Notes: generated from the sequence alone by a model not told the origin. Positions 22,641 through 35,199 are shown, counted from the first letter of the stretch. The stretch is 64,000 bases of DNA from Plasmopara viticola (GCA_001695595.3 MBPM02000064.1:186001-250000); one strand, 5' to 3'. Made by a program: numbers and translations.

Positions 22641-25600
22641 TCTTTCGACTGCGTGAGCTCAACAAGCTCCGTGGTCATTTGCGGTACATCATTTAAAGAT
22701 TTAGAGCAAGCTTTAACTACTCGTTTTGCCCAAGACACTGTTGGTAGCGGTAAGTAGAATCTCCGCAGCGAGCTTTTCTATGCTGGCAAGAAGCTTGCTC
22801 CCAGTCATGTCTAATCTTGAATTACAACCAAAACTTTTACGATCACACAGCTTATAGTTACAAATTTTTTTTCAATAACCATCTAGAAGCTTCCAAACTA
22901 TCTAAATCCTTAGAAAGTTTTCTCTCTTCTCGATTCTATTTGAAGATTTTTAATACGTGCACGTCGCCTAATCTTGACGAGCTATCCCATAAACCTGTCG
23001 AAAAAGAACAATTTTAGTAATCATAAACACAAGTTGTTGTTTGTATATCGCTGAAGCGGACGCCGCTACGTTTGGGGCACTCAACACATTTGATTTAAGC
23101 CAATGAAAGCCGTACGCTAAGCCAAGCTGTCGCTAACGCGACAGCTATCCGACTCAATTCTGAAAACAAACCTTTTTTTGTCAGTGGGGCGTCTGACCCA
23201 TCGAACTATTACACCCAATTTCCATGCGGAATGACAGCGCAGTCATTATCATCTTCTTTTCACCGACAATTGCGTGAGTCGACATAGCGCACTACAACAA
23301 GTACCAAGCTGCCGCTTCAATACGTGTGCATTTTCTTAGACTCAATGGCTGTAACCAACATGGGAGGCGCAAGTGCGCATACATAGCATTGACCAAATAG
23401 CGCTCATTTTTCACTGGATATAAAGCAGCACATTCTTGACTGGGTAAACACCGTCAAAATACGAGGCGAACTGTCCACAAAGCTTACTGCGCTTTCTATT
23501 ATGTACACGACATGATAACAATGTTAACTGCTCGATAGAATAGAATTAATACCACATACGGGACACTTGTTGTTTTGACCGGCGAAATAATAACATCCGG
23601 GAAGTATTTATTTCTAAGCTTGTTAATTTGGTACAAAGATGTACGAAACTTTTTATGCATCTTTGCAGTGACTATCGAATGCCACGCAATTTGCCGGCAA
23701 TTCAAAATAAATCAGTCTTGATATCTCAAGCTTTCTTTTGAAAATATGATATATTTTGAACACAACGACATGGGCTTGAAATAATGTCATAAGATTAAAT
23801 AACAACAATAAATCCGAAGCACAGGCTTATGATACAAAGTTCCTGTGCGCTATAAGCGACGCCAAATGGTATGTTTGTACGACGTTATCTAAATGTGAGG
23901 GTACGTGCAAGCCACACGATCAACTGAGCCTTCGTGTTGCCGCAAACATATCAAAAAGTGGCTCCGATTTTCCAGTGCAGTGGGCAATTCGTTTGCACCA
24001 CTGCGCCTCGTATGAGCCGTGGTGCTGTTTACAAGTCGTCTTAGTCTTCGATCTTTCTGTGCTACATGAGTACTGTATTTTGACCTTGTTTACAACAGTT
24101 GCGTATGCCAAGGCTTTTCAAGGATGACGAATCAGCCAAGCCAAAACTGATCAAGACGATAGAGTCTCTTTAACTCTTCCATTAAAATAGCTGACTAGTG
24201 CTGTGGTGCCTCTGTTTCTGGAAGTATGGACACTATTGTACCGTTGCCTCGATGCGAATTGGGCCCAAAATTAGAACCCATGTGTGCTGTTATATTTTGA
24301 TCTCGCCTTATAAATGCGTCGAAGTTAGTATATTGACCTGACCAGATCGTTTAAATTGATACTCGGCTCGACCTTAGTCGTCGACACTCTCACCGTATGT
24401 CTCGGATGCCTAAGCAGCTCTGAAAACGTAGCTTGCACGATCTCTTGGTATTAGCGAAAGAATCAAGAAAATTGTAGCGACTCCAGCATTGTCGTCAATA
24501 GCTTGCCTTCGTTATGTGACCATCACTTGTACCAAGGTTATGAGTTCCGTCAAACATATGCGCATCTGTAAGCACATTCTTTCATAATTTGGCTCTTTTT
24601 TTTGCACTGCTTCAAACTCTTCTCGGTGGTATGCATGTCTCAAAGAAGCCGCCCATCCACTTTGTAGTTTTATTATGTAATTGAGTGTATTAAAGCCTAA
24701 AGCTTTGTGTGGGATACCTTGGATTTGGTCGAAGCAATCTTGTGCGTCGACAAAGTAGCAGCTAACCGATCCTCTTTACAAAGTAGACTATGGTTTGCAT
24801 TGAGCTGTACGGTCATGCGTGGAAGAACAAAAAAGTGTGAGGTTTAGTTTAACGAAGACCTTTCTCATCAACTCGATCCTGCTTATGATGACGCGTTCAA
24901 ACTTGACCCACACATCTTTGTCTTTTGTGACTCAGGGCGATATCTCGGCTCGCGAGAAGATCCTAATAATCGCACCAGTATGGTAATGTGATAGTTGCAA
25001 AACTTGTGAAGTTCCCACGCTATGCTTCAGACTGCCAAAGGTCATTCTGTGGCTGCGTACGTTGTCGAAGCTTTCTCCTTTGCAACGCCAAGTGTATCTT
25101 TATGGTGGCTGGTTTCGCTTGATTTTGGGGGTTGCTTTGTGTGAGTATTTTCAGACATGTCACCAATTAAATTGGCTACCAGGTGTGGTGTATTCAAAGT
25201 TTTTGCATCTTTTTTTCTCCAAAATGTTCAGTCTCTATAGCAGATGGAGATGGTCGAAGGCGATCAAGTCACTCGGTTGAGCTTACTTTGAATTAACGTA
25301 GCTTCTTAAGTACGTAAAGCGAGGTGCCTGCGTTGGACAAAACACTTTCGGCTATATGGCTCGGCTTCTCGTAAACATTGTCGCTTGTAGATCTCTCTAC
25401 TCGTACATGTCTGTAAGCGTTTCGAGCCATAATTACAATTTACGCCACTTGCGTTGTTATAAAAACCTCTATCAAAGTCACTTTGGCATGCGTATTGTCC
25501 GCTACTCTGCGCATTGATTGATCTACTCTAAGCTTCAAAGACCTCGGATGTCACCAGCTTTGCTCTTAGCCGGTCACGAACGCTTATTTGTCGAGAAGCA

Positions 25601-26939
25601 GAAGAGTGATTGGTGCGGACCCTAAAGCGGGCCACTTAATTTGCTGGACATTAGTATGTCTGAGGTAGATAATTATTGTGCTAAAGATAAGAATTTGGAG
25701 CGTGTATTAGCACGAAACCCGCGAGATTTGCTTTTAGGAGCGGCACTTAATGCATGCTGTTACTTGCTTAGTTGATGTAAGGTCAATGTAGTATGGAGGC
25801 AAAACGACCACTTCGTGTGTGGTAGCACGCAACAGAGCCCACCGTATGCCGTAAGCGGTACGGTCGGTCTGCAGACATGGTATCAGGAGTGAGGCCTTGG
25901 GCGGGTCAAATATACCGAACCTCAAAAGCTACAGATGTCTTGGCAAATATAAAGCCAGTAATACCAAGAGAAGGTGTCCTTTTAGATATAATTATACCTT
26001 TCGTTTCAAATGAAGTTGCCATGCATCAGCAGTGTAGACAGCGTGAGCTGCGTCTTGACTTTGTGAATCTGCAGGATCAAAGAATTCCGTTAATCCCATA
26101 TCAAATAAATAGACTAATGAGGTATTCAAAGGCCCATATCAAAGCTTTTCTACCGGAAAAAGAAGTTGAACACACGTACAATTCCACTAGACAATGGCCA
26201 CTCAAACGTGAGCGGTTTTAGCTTATTAATGTCTCGTTTGGTCAGAAGGCAATATATTTGAAAAAAAACTCATATTTTTTGCACTTGTCCCCGACTTTCT
26301 ATATTTGAGAGTTAAACGAATAATGATGACTGGTATATGCTTACAATCAGCTGGACAGTGCAACGGTAATTGCACAAACACGCATTCCAAGAAAAAGTGT
26401 GCTGCTTAGCATTATGTTCTGCTGCCCATCGTAGAGTACTCTGGATTTGGTGGATGATCACTAGCAAGTCCAAACGATATGGTCGGGTACATACTTCTAA
26501 CTGCGGATAAGCTCACAACTTACCAGCTTAACTTGGTAGCGATTAGTGATACCATAAGGGCTGATCATTGCCCAGAAGGCGTTTAACCACTTAATTATGT
26601 CCATTCCTGGCGTTTGTCCATATATATTTGACAATATATATGATCACAGTTCAGGGGAAATTATTCAGCACTGGCAATTATCCGAGATGTCATTGCAAAA
26701 AAATTAAGACCTCGGCTAGTAGAAATTTCGTCTTTGCTGGAGAAAACACAGCCGTAAAGCATAATTGAAATGACTTCAACTATGTCATCGATTACGCGTC
26801 ATTGCGACTTGATGAGGACCGCCATCTCATTTTAGTCCAAGCAGTTTAGGAATTCCGATGTAGTAACCTCATTCATGACAAGTATACACTTGCAACAAAG
26901 TACGCACTGGCATAGTCTTCCGGACTTTAAGTCTTTTCT
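22641..26939. other. Repeat-derived spacer, no gene
   Basis: About 4.3 kb without a supportable gene. The reading frames are short and equally distributed on both strands. A SINE-tail-like segment (GTCAGTGGGGCGTC followed by ATTACACCCA) lies at about 23179-23220, matching the tail of the copies near 61 kb. Parts of 24.6-25.3 kb may be older retroelement sequence, but no diagnostic motif survives. Confidence 0.5.
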
Positions 26940-27400
26940 GGTTCACTTAGACCATGAATTCTTCAAAAAAAATTTTTTTGCGAGATGGCTGTTTTTTCCG
27001 GCAAAGATTTAATGTCGCGCTGAATCGCTATGAGTGGGCACACGATCTGTCCCACTACCGAGTATTCAGCCTGAGTTGTTGATCGACAAAAACATCCAGT
27101 ACGATAAACTTCCGGATAAGCTCTTTGCTTTACGACTCCTTTTTAGAAGAGGTGCTTGACAACAGCCTCAACGTGTCCACAGCAAGCAATTTTTAGACCA
27201 TGCTCAGTTAAAGCGAGTGAATCGCATTGTTGAAGACATGTTGCGTACTGTGTGCAGGGTTCACAAAGGCGTGCTCTTATTTGCTGAGTTTGCTTTAAGG
27301 GATGCCGTACAAGTCTCAACTCCCGCCATTTAGGGCGAATGAATTACCAGCCCTCGCTACCCGCTGACGCCACCACGTTGCGATATTAGACTTGATGGGA
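26940..27400 (+). mobile_element. Ty3/gypsy retrotransposon relic (integrase)
   Basis: The plus strand contains LKRVNRIVEDMLRTVC at about 27208-27255, then LLFAEFALRDAVQVST at about 27270-27320. These match the gypsy integrase signature (TERVNRxLEDxLR ... MxEFALNNAVHAST) in order and spacing. The segment to the left (about 26940-27100) has integrase-like composition but is interrupted by stops. No LTRs or polyprotein frame remain, so this is a dead fragment. Confidence 0.6.
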
Positions 27401-27454
27401 AGTTAATATTTCTGGGTGGATACCCTCGTTCACTTTAGTGACTGTTCTGCGGCC

Positions 27455-27535
27455 GCCTCAATTCGGATCCTATGAAACACCTTCCGGTCCCAGGTCAAGT
27501 GAATCATCACTTGAGCCACATGGTCGATAAATGTG
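27455..27535 (-). repeat. tRNA-derived SINE copy
   Basis: On the minus strand an A-box-like TGGCTCAAGTG is followed by CACTTGACCTGGGACCGG and TTTCATAGGATCC. This is the same order as the copy at 22.17 kb (CTCGACCTGGGACCG ... CATAGG). The tail is not clear. It lies just beside the gypsy relic, so it may have landed in or next to it. Confidence 0.55.
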
Positions 27536-28257
27536 CATTTTTGACGTGCAAGCGGGCACACTGAATGAGGAAAGCGACGTAACCAGCGTGGGATACAAGG
27601 GTTAATGTTCGGTAAAAATGCTCTATAGTTGCCATCAAGCATGGTAACTTCTACTTATATGTATTGAATCTTTATTTACGACTACCTCGCGGGCGAGGTA
27701 CGACTCACCTTATATGCTACGACAAGTTAATGTTTAACATCACTTCAGCTGGACTGGTCAAAGCAACAAACTGACTTCAGTTAAGATTTAGACTTATAAG
27801 AGGTATAACTTAGTGACTATTTCATCATGAATACAATACTTAAATTTCGCCTTCTACCTCGACAAATTTTTAATAAAGATATTGGCAGCATCCCCCCGAA
27901 TATATTCTTAAGATTATTCTTTGAATGGCATGCGATATTACTTTTGTGTGGTCGCATAAAAAAAGTTGGACCTACCTATAAAAATACACCGATTATCAAG
28001 TCATTTTGTGTTGAAAGAAAATTCAAATAAGCTACCTTTTGCGTATGCATCTCGTTGAGCATTCCCTCACTGCCCCATGTTTGACTGTAAATGCACCTCT
28101 GCGTTCAAGTATCAGCTTATTTTTGACCATTTCGCTGATAAGAAACCGCTTAGCACGTAGGTTTTGCCTTGACGTGTTGACAATTAAAGTATTAGAATTT
28201 TGTTACATATGTATTCATCTTCTAATTTTTAAGCCTAGATACTGCCTCTATCTCAGC
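27536..28257. other. Intergenic spacer 3' of GrpE, no gene
   Basis: AT-rich with short frames only. Nothing recognisable was found, and no tandem repeats were seen. It separates the gypsy/SINE block from the convergent end of the GrpE gene. Confidence 0.5.
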
Positions 28258-28905
28258 TTATTGCGTCTTGGAAACCTTGATAACGCCAACCTGCGCGGGA
28301 CGAATGACCCGATCGTTAAGCGTGTAGCCTATTTTCATGATTTGTCCAATATATCCGGCTTCCTTAGTCGCGTCTTCGTACTCGAAGAGCGCGTCGTGAA
28401 CATTGGGATCAAACTTGTCGCCTACGGCGCCCACCTGATTGATATTGAACTCCCGAAAGACCTTTTGCAACTGCGTCTCTGTCATGACCACTCCCTCGTG
28501 TAGCATTTTGATGGCGTCCAGCTGCTTTTCCGGCTCCAAAGCGTCTACATCGATACTTTCGTGCGCTCGTTTGAGGTTATCAGAGACATCGAGCAGCGCT
28601 TTTGCAAACTTTGAAATAGCAAACTCGCGAGCGTTGCTAACGTCTACGCGCGAGATGCGACGAACATTCTCGGCGTCGGCCAGTGCACGCAATAGACGGT
28701 CATTCATGTCCTTATTTTGAGCCGTAAGCTGTTCCAGTTGCTGCTGGAGCACCTCTGTTTCACTCAACGGTTGTTCATTTTCTGGCTTTGCAGTGGCATC
28801 TTCCGCAGGTTTTTCATCTATGAAAAGCGCTGATGTTTGACTGATGCGACGCAATTGCATGCGTGACGAATGGGCGGCGCTAGATAGAACGATACGACGA
28901 AGCAT
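28258..28905 (-). CDS. Mitochondrial GrpE, nucleotide exchange factor of mtHsp70
   Basis: A 215-residue GrpE/Mge1 homologue. In the mitochondrial matrix GrpE dimers release ADP from Hsp70 during protein import and folding. The N-terminus (MLRRIVLSSAAHSSRMQLRR) is Arg/Ser-rich and lacks acidic residues, typical of a mitochondrial targeting peptide. A coiled-coil-forming helix covers about residues 45-85. The C-terminal beta domain carries the family signature, including GDKFDPNVHDALFEYED and the ending NDRVIRPAQVGVIKV. The frame stays open 16 codons upstream to 28953, but that codon is TTG; the first ATG is at 28905 and begins the targeting peptide. No intron is needed. Length and domain order are normal for the family. 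Confidence 0.93.
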   Translation of the reverse strand: MLRRIVLSSAAHSSRMQLRRISQTSALFIDEKPAEDATAKPENEQPLSETEVLQQQLEQLTAQNKDMNDRLLRALADAENVRRISRVDVSNAREFAISKFAKALLDVSDNLKRAHESIDVDALEPEKQLDAIKMLHEGVVMTETQLQKVFREFNINQVGAVGDKFDPNVHDALFEYEDATKEAGYIGQIMKIGYTLNDRVIRPAQVGVIKVSKTQ

Positions 28906-29084
28906 GATTAGAAAATGGACTTGCGCTTTGTGAGCCACCGACTCGCGTTTCAACAGTGAGCTGACAATTTCGAGAATACTTTGTGATCAAATTTGAAAGG
29001 CATATGAGGAGTCAACAAAAAAACAAAATTAGAAATAACAAGTATTGCCAGTTCATATATATATATATTGTGATTAATTTTTTT
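28906..29084. promoter_or_regulatory. Promoter/5' region of GrpE and 3' end of the USP gene
   Basis: A 179-nt gap between two minus-strand genes. It must hold both the 3' end of the upstream deubiquitinase gene and the GrpE promoter. A TA-repeat (TATATATATATA, about 29056-29067) lies near the USP stop codon. On the minus strand TCCATTTTCTAATC directly precedes the GrpE ATG and partly resembles an Inr. No other motif is clear. Confidence 0.3.
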
Positions 29085-30542
29085 TTAATTATTTGATAGC
29101 ACGACATGGGGCTCAAATGGAACGTCCGGTAAGCTATCATCATCGTCTGTCGTCTCTTCTGTCTCCGAGCTTCGAGTCGCCCGCTTTGTCCGGTGCTTTC
29201 GTTCGTAGAAAAGCATGTACGCACAACTGTTAAGAACCTCAGCAATCGGTGCTTCACGTACAGTATCATCCGAGACGAAGAACCACTGCGAGGCACTGGC
29301 GCGGCGATAAGCTGTAAAGTGGCCACAGCGCTCATTGCCGTGATGAAGGATGACAGCAGTCAGATCGTACAATAAATACTGTTGTTTCTGAGCTTCACTA
29401 GAGGACGGTTTCAATGTCTGAGACCGCCGCACTGAAGCAAATCCAGTTTTGCGTCCAGATAAATCACTCGTGCCAGCACACGTCTCGTAATGGCAATAGT
29501 CTTCCATGTCGAGCTCCAATGGAAATTCAACATACGTCTCCAGCTTCACTGCTCCACCAGATTTCATGTACACTTTCCGGTTAAAATGAAAACAAAAGAC
29601 GTCTGGACTGCGCGAAAATTGCAATCGTTTCAAGCAGTCGCCTCGATTGCGAGGAATCGGGCGCTTCAGCTGTTCCAAGTCAAGATTCAAGGCTACATTG
29701 GCTAATTGCTCAAGTGTATAAATCCACTCTTTTCGTTCATGTTGCTCAATCTCCATTTCTACATTCTTGAGTCCAGCCTGTTGCTCGACCGCCTCATACT
29801 CTTGTCTCTTGTCTTGCAGCTCCTTCATTACGCTGCAATAATTGCACTCCACGTCTTTAATCAACTCATCTTCAGTGTATAACTGCAGTGCATCAGTAAG
29901 ACGCAAAATTTTCTTATCTCCGGAAGCTACGAGTGAAAGCGACACGCTTAGGAACGGCTGATTACTGAGCGGCCGGTAGCGACAACATGTTACACACTTG
30001 AGTAAATTCACTTGCAGACCTTGAAGCGGATTCCAATTGCGCTTGTCTATGGCCTGAGAGAGCCGTAAATCACTGATGGATCTGGATGCGGGCACTTCGT
30101 CTACCGACAGATCCTTTAGACCGCGATCCTGCACGAAACAGTGACGTTGTTCGCTGCTTATGAGCTTAAATAGAAACTGGAGTAGCTCTTGAGCATCCTG
30201 CTGCTTGTTGCCACGAAAAGCGCGCAGCTGATTGGTCAGCTCAGCGTTTAGCACGTCGGGTTTTACGACACACGGCGCGTCACAGGGCGCTAATTCCTCT
30301 AGACAGTCCCGCAATGCGCTAATGAACGCAATATTAGTGACGCGCGCACGCAATTCAATCTCTTCTAGGAATTCGTGTACACTTGGTAGCGACGCCAGTG
30401 CCTGTAATATGGCGTTGAAGAAGCACGTGTTGCCCAAGTTCTGGAGTCCTGGCACCGCCATGGCGAATGTGGTGTCTTGAAGAAAGTAGTTTCGACCAAT
30501 TATACGACAAACAGCCAGCAAATAAATTACAGTAAAATTCAT
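29085..30542 (-). CDS. Ubiquitin carboxyl-terminal hydrolase, USP family (USP30-like)
   Basis: A 485-residue peptidase C19 protein that cleaves ubiquitin from substrates. The Cys box GLQNLGNTCFFNAILQAL holds the nucleophile, Cys40. Two CxxC pairs (KCVTCC and ECNYCS) form the usual USP zinc ribbon. The His box is HHGNERCGHFTAYRR, followed by WFFVSDDTV with the third catalytic Asp and the YMLFYER ending. The C-terminus is an acidic tail (ETEETTDDDDSLPD). The first 27 residues are hydrophobic (VIYLLAVCRIIG) and could be a membrane anchor like that of mitochondrial USP30. The short protein and two zinc pairs also fit USP30. Unlike animal USP30, which uses Ser in the triad, this one keeps Asp. An alternative start at ATG 30461 (MAVPGLQNLGNTC) would remove the hydrophobic segment, leaving 458 residues. 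Catalytic assignment is firm; the USP30 subgroup is tentative. Confidence 0.9.
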   Translation of the reverse strand: MNFTVIYLLAVCRIIGRNYFLQDTTFAMAVPGLQNLGNTCFFNAILQALASLPSVHEFLEEIELRARVTNIAFISALRDCLEELAPCDAPCVVKPDVLNAELTNQLRAFRGNKQQDAQELLQFLFKLISSEQRHCFVQDRGLKDLSVDEVPASRSISDLRLSQAIDKRNWNPLQGLQVNLLKCVTCCRYRPLSNQPFLSVSLSLVASGDKKILRLTDALQLYTEDELIKDVECNYCSVMKELQDKRQEYEAVEQQAGLKNVEMEIEQHERKEWIYTLEQLANVALNLDLEQLKRPIPRNRGDCLKRLQFSRSPDVFCFHFNRKVYMKSGGAVKLETYVEFPLELDMEDYCHYETCAGTSDLSGRKTGFASVRRSQTLKPSSSEAQKQQYLLYDLTAVILHHGNERCGHFTAYRRASASQWFFVSDDTVREAPIAEVLNSCAYMLFYERKHRTKRATRSSETEETTDDDDSLPDVPFEPHVVLSNN

Positions 30543-30803
30543 GTATTTACTTTAAAATAAAAGATATAATAGCGTGATAGGCAGATACAAAAATAGAAAT
30601 TATCTGTCGGTAATAGAGCTCCTGGTAAGGCCGCTGCGCTACAAGCATCTTCGTCAGCGATGAAGGTAAAGGAGTGTGCTCTGCGTGCACTGATCTCAAT
30701 CTTTCGCTCTATATCAGTGTCGAATCTATTGTTTTTCTTGTTGATGCTCGAACCATTTTTTTATTTCGTGTTTGCAAAAAGCTTAATCCACTTAATACAC
30801 GGT

Positions 30804-32160
30804 TTATTTAAAGCACGCGTCGCCGAATAAACTCAAGCAATGCTCCTGCTCGCGAGCAATGTTGGCAAGCAATGTTACATATTCTCCATTTATTAATCGA
30901 CAAGAGGACTGCATTTTCCTTGCTTTTTCATGGCGCACGATCACTTCAAATGTTAGTTTGATTGGACAATGCGATATGCAAAAAAGACGCAACAATTGTT
31001 CAATTTTGTGAAGTAATTGTCGAATGAAAGCCACTAGTCAGCCCTTCTTTTCGTTAACGAGCCTGCCCCTTCTAAATGCAGTACCCCAAAGCTACAATAG
31101 CGATCTATGATTGGCTGTAGAGACGATGCGGAAATTATGGAAAGACGGGACACAACAAAAGACGGTGCAATGAACCTGTTGATATCAACGTTAATGCTGA
31201 AACGACTCGCACAACCAATGCAGAGATCAGCCTTGATGCACTGGGTACTGTCGAAGATTGAGGACACTCTGCTTGGTCTCCTAGTTTTAAGTTTAATTGC
31301 TCGTCCATGCCAATCTCAATATTGTAAAACTGCTCCTTAGAACAATGATCGCCTGCCGCGATCGTTATCAAATTATCAGCTTCCATACGTGCAAATTTGC
31401 ATTTTTTGCATTGCGAATGTGCAAGGTAAAATTTCGTAGAAGTAGTTTGATGTACTCTTGACGCTTTCGCTTCAACATAGCCTTCTGTCGAATCTATCTT
31501 AGCGGCAAATATCTCCACACCGCAAAAATCAAGACTTGGATCAGTAAAACGCGAAAAAAGTACTCAATTTCGGGAAGTAACCCACGTAACCAATTAATAC
31601 ATATACCAATAGCAGCCGCCAGACTGTAAATCAAAAATTGACCCCAGCTAAGTTTGCGAGGCTGGTTATCAACAACTTCCTTTGCCAATAATTGCTCAAA
31701 TCAGATGTAGCGTAATCTTCCCGATGTATTACGTGAGGACGAACCTGATGCGATTGCAGTCTCTTCATGTAAAATTTCAGGCACCTCTTGTTCTATTTCA
31801 TCTTCATGCAACGAGTGACGATTTTAATCATAGACATCTGGTGATCTGAACGTCATGTTGTCACTACCGCTACCTGGGACTGACATGCTTTGTAGACGTG
31901 GCGAGACCGAGTCGATGGAGGATGAATGTATCCTTTTTAACAGCATACCTCAATAAACATTTAACTATATAAATATTCTCACAAACGCACCTTGAAGTAA
32001 CCGGTGAGGGCGTTGCCCACACTTGCGGCAATTAGCCCGTATTCACTTCCTTCAATGATCCCGGCAAAGCTTATGGCTTTTGCTGCGCCAAGCTTAGCGC
32101 AGTGAAAAATACCCGTCGTTGCTGTATTACCAAGATTAGCAGCTGTCACACGCTCCTATT
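30804..32160 (-). pseudogene. Decayed minus-strand membrane-protein gene(s), unknown family
   Basis: Several minus-strand pieces with protein-like composition follow each other in different frames. From right to left they are: a Gly/Ala-rich open segment at about 31990-32155 (NLGNTATTGIFHC, GLIAASVGNALTGYF); an acidic segment near 31745-31840 (HEDEIEQEVPEILHEE); a predicted two-pass membrane segment at 31494-31688 (WGQFLIYSLAAAIGICINWL); a Cys/Lys-rich piece to about 31300; and a last piece ending at 30804. At least two in-frame stops (near 31826 and 31702) and frame changes separate them. WBP2 nearby has 50-60 nt introns, so some breaks could be introns. I found no consistent splice set and favour decay. 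Confidence 0.35.
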
Positions 32161-33156
32161 TCTTCTGGTGAACTTATGCAATGCGGTATTGGAAGGATTC
32201 GATGTCGTCTCATTCAAAGGAAACTAAATAATGGCACGATGGCCAAACTCAGACACTTATCATTGAATCTAGGCATCAGTAACTAGCAGACGCACCATAT
32301 CGTCCCAAGATGAATTGTTTGTTGTAGCTTCATCTTTTGGAAAGAGCTTGTCGTTGCTGCTAAAATATCGAGCACACGGCGAAGTGCTTTACTGTACAGC
32401 GAGCAATACTAGTATTTGCATCTTATATTGAAAACGACGATCGCGCGATAGCACTCTACGTCAAACACGCTTAAGAGTTCCACGCTTTACCGACCGCCTG
32501 GTGAAAGCGGTGTGATTGACACGAAGAAGGTTTGGTTTTAGGCACTACCGTATCACCACGGTAAAACGGTATACTGCATTAAAGAGGAGGCTGGATAGCG
32601 AAAGGGGGGGCTGGTTGCGGCTTCCTTGTCGAGTCCAACATTCCTTTCGAGATTGCAGTGGCGGGAAAGGGAGCAGTATTCGTCGGTAATGGGTCTGATT
32701 CGAGTATTCGAAAAGCGATCGAATCCCATGGATGATGAATAGAGTGATGCCTATTTACTAAAAGTTACATTGATGGAGTATTTCATGAAAAAATTTCCGT
32801 TGAGGTTATCATAAAAAATCCTGAAGTGATGCAAGGCGTCGAGCTACAAGCTATACATTACAAGTAAGAACTCACGAAGGAGATGTTTAGACAACATCAA
32901 GTAGAGTGCTGTTCAGGGTAGTATCGCGAGAAGTTTCCCCCAACCGATGACAAAAATAGACGTTTGCTAATATTGTATCTTTTATGACATTCGAAACATG
33001 CACCATCGTATAATGTATTTGACTTGGTCGTGAAATCACATTTGACGAACAAGTCGAAAATGTGCATCTTAATTCGTTATCACTTCTTTTGCTTACATAC
33101 CTTAAATCATGCCTTTGCCGTCAGCTACCGCTTTCACTGCGCTACTGCATTGACAG
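32161..33156. other. Spacer with faint coding-like traces, no gene
   Basis: A plus-strand open run at about 32590-32730 reads Gly/Val-rich protein-like sequence (VAGKGAVFVGNGSDSS) before stops. A minus-strand frame opens from 33399 to 33157 just to the right. Neither matches a known family. A run of seven G (about 32605-32611) is the only notable base feature. Confidence 0.35.
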
Positions 33157-35130
33157 TCACATACGAAACCTGCAGTAAAAAGTACTATAATATAGCAGGG
33201 TGCTTCGTCGCGGAAAATAACCAGCTTCAAGTAAATGATGCACATTTAGCAGTCCAACTTGCTTTCGGTTTGCTCCGACGATAACATTGTCCGAAATTAA
33301 CGCAGCTACTTTATCTTGAAAAAAAATACAACAGTGCTCGGGCGCGTCGTGAGTTATTTGACGAAGACAGTTTATGAGTCCATGCAAATGCTGCCGCACT
33401 GGTGATAAAGGTCGATATGTGATGCGGCTAAAACGCTAAATAAAATTCGTACATTGGGCTGCTTTAGCGCTTTGCCGAGAAAGAGTTTGAGCTCTAATTT
33501 TGAGAATATCTCAAGTTCTAGTGAGGTCAAATCTGTAAAATCTTGTCGTTAACATGCTGAACGACAGCTTCACGCCCCTACATAATCGTGTACTACGTAG
33601 CACGTGTTCTCATACTTAAACTCGCTCGCGCAATTCGACGTAGCCTTTTGTGTTCCTCAAAATTACATGAAATTGAGAACTTTTAAGCAATAGCAGATGC
33701 TTTCTACTTCTAAATGTCGCTTGTTGGATCACAAATTGCGCGAGACCTTGTAAAGTTGAAAATATTCCAGTTAACATGCCACATAATTTGGATAGGCTAG
33801 CCGAGAGCGAGGCGGTCCGTATAAGCTGCTTCATTGATTCATATCTCTGTTGAAAGCTTTATTTACCATAACCATAGTGAAAGGAACAGGATCTGTCGTC
33901 TTTTAATATTCGAAACATCACGTAACGTACATTGCAAGAAATAGTACTAGTGTGATACACACTGGGCTCGTGTAACTCCGTCAGACCGCTCTGAGCAGAT
34001 AGCTTTAGCTCAGGCTCGCTAAACTTTACCGAGCAAAGCATCCTCTGAGTTGTGGCATCGATAATGGAGGGTTCAAGTTCCTTGCTTGTCCTCAAAGGGG
34101 TAGATAAAGTGGACCATTGTCTCATCTAAATGCTTCAAGAGGTCGTGAATATAAGCCACGCCCTCAGATCCACAGGCTTTTAAGGTTTGTGCAATACGGC
34201 TTACATCCCTCGACCTTGAATAGTGGCATACTAATCCTAGTCTTAACAGACTTAAGTGCATTGCAAAATTGGCGCGCCGCTAAATAGTTGCGATCAGCCA
34301 AAATCGGCCAACGAGATTGAATTTTGCAGTCTGATCGACCGCCGCATACCTAGTGCGTGGTGTGCGAGCTGCGTCAGGAAGTCGTTTCTCTTTGAATAAG
34401 CCCCAGCCTCGAACAGCCGATCAAAGCGCATATTTTTAGAAATGTCCGGCCCTCAGCGCTATGTCCGATACAGCGGTATTAAGAGGCACTTTTGGCTACC
34501 ATATGACTCACTATACTTATCTTGAAGGCTATGTCGAGCGCGAGGTCAACACTGATAGGTGCGCCCTCTACAACTTATTATATAGTGTGTGCGTAGACTC
34601 GTTTTGAGAAAGTTGGTGGTGTACGCCGACCCAAGCACTTTCAGAGCCATAGAAGGTCCGATGAGACGATGTTTAAGCTTGTTGGAGAACACCGAGTTAT
34701 TCCTTTGATAAAACTCAATTGCTACTTCAATGCCTGTTTGAAAATTTTTGTTTATCCCAGGCGATGCAATTGCATCTCCCTTTCCTTTTTGATTACCCTT
34801 AGCCAGCCATTGGCGGAGTCATATAAAATCTTTTTAAAGGGAAAAGTCGTAAATTAACGAATTATTGCAAACTTTGATCCCCTTAAAACCAAGGATGATG
34901 AACGGTCGTTCACCAGAAGGACTTTGATCTTCATTCGCGCTTTCTCTGAGCAAAGTGCTGAATGATTCCGTCACATATGATACACATTTTTGTCGAGAAT
35001 ATTTACCTTAAGCACATCTTTCAAGCGCGTCATTTCCTTACAGCCCAATTTTAGCATTAAGACTTGCGTTCGGTTATACTCCGATGGCACCACGGCAATT
35101 TGTTCAGTTTGCAGCAAATGTGTTCAAACA
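33157..35130 (-). pseudogene. Decayed minus-strand coding region, unknown family
   Basis: Reading right to left, protein-like pieces appear in order: about 35125-35008 (TRLKDVLK before a GTAAAT donor-like site); 34860-34590 (AIEFYQRNNSVFSNKLKHRL, with two stops just before); 34560-34440, with one stop; 34435-34350 (RFDRLFEAGAYSKRNDF); 34300-34080 (SRSRDVSRIAQTLKACG); 34110-33859; 33834-33616; and 33399-33157. A GTATGC...TTTAG pair at about 34287-34352 would splice two pieces cleanly, so the ancestor was a multi-exon gene. Other joins need stops or frameshifts to be ignored. The family is unknown. Confidence 0.35.
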
Positions 35131-35199
35131 GCACAAATGAGAAGTTCGAGGTTGTCTGTTTTTTTAAGCACAATTTATTTAAGCCTAAGCTTTCATCTC

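Noticed and set aside
28906..28953. Upstream extension of GrpE to 28953
   Set aside because: The extension begins with TTG, not ATG, and would put charged residues ahead of the mitochondrial targeting peptide.
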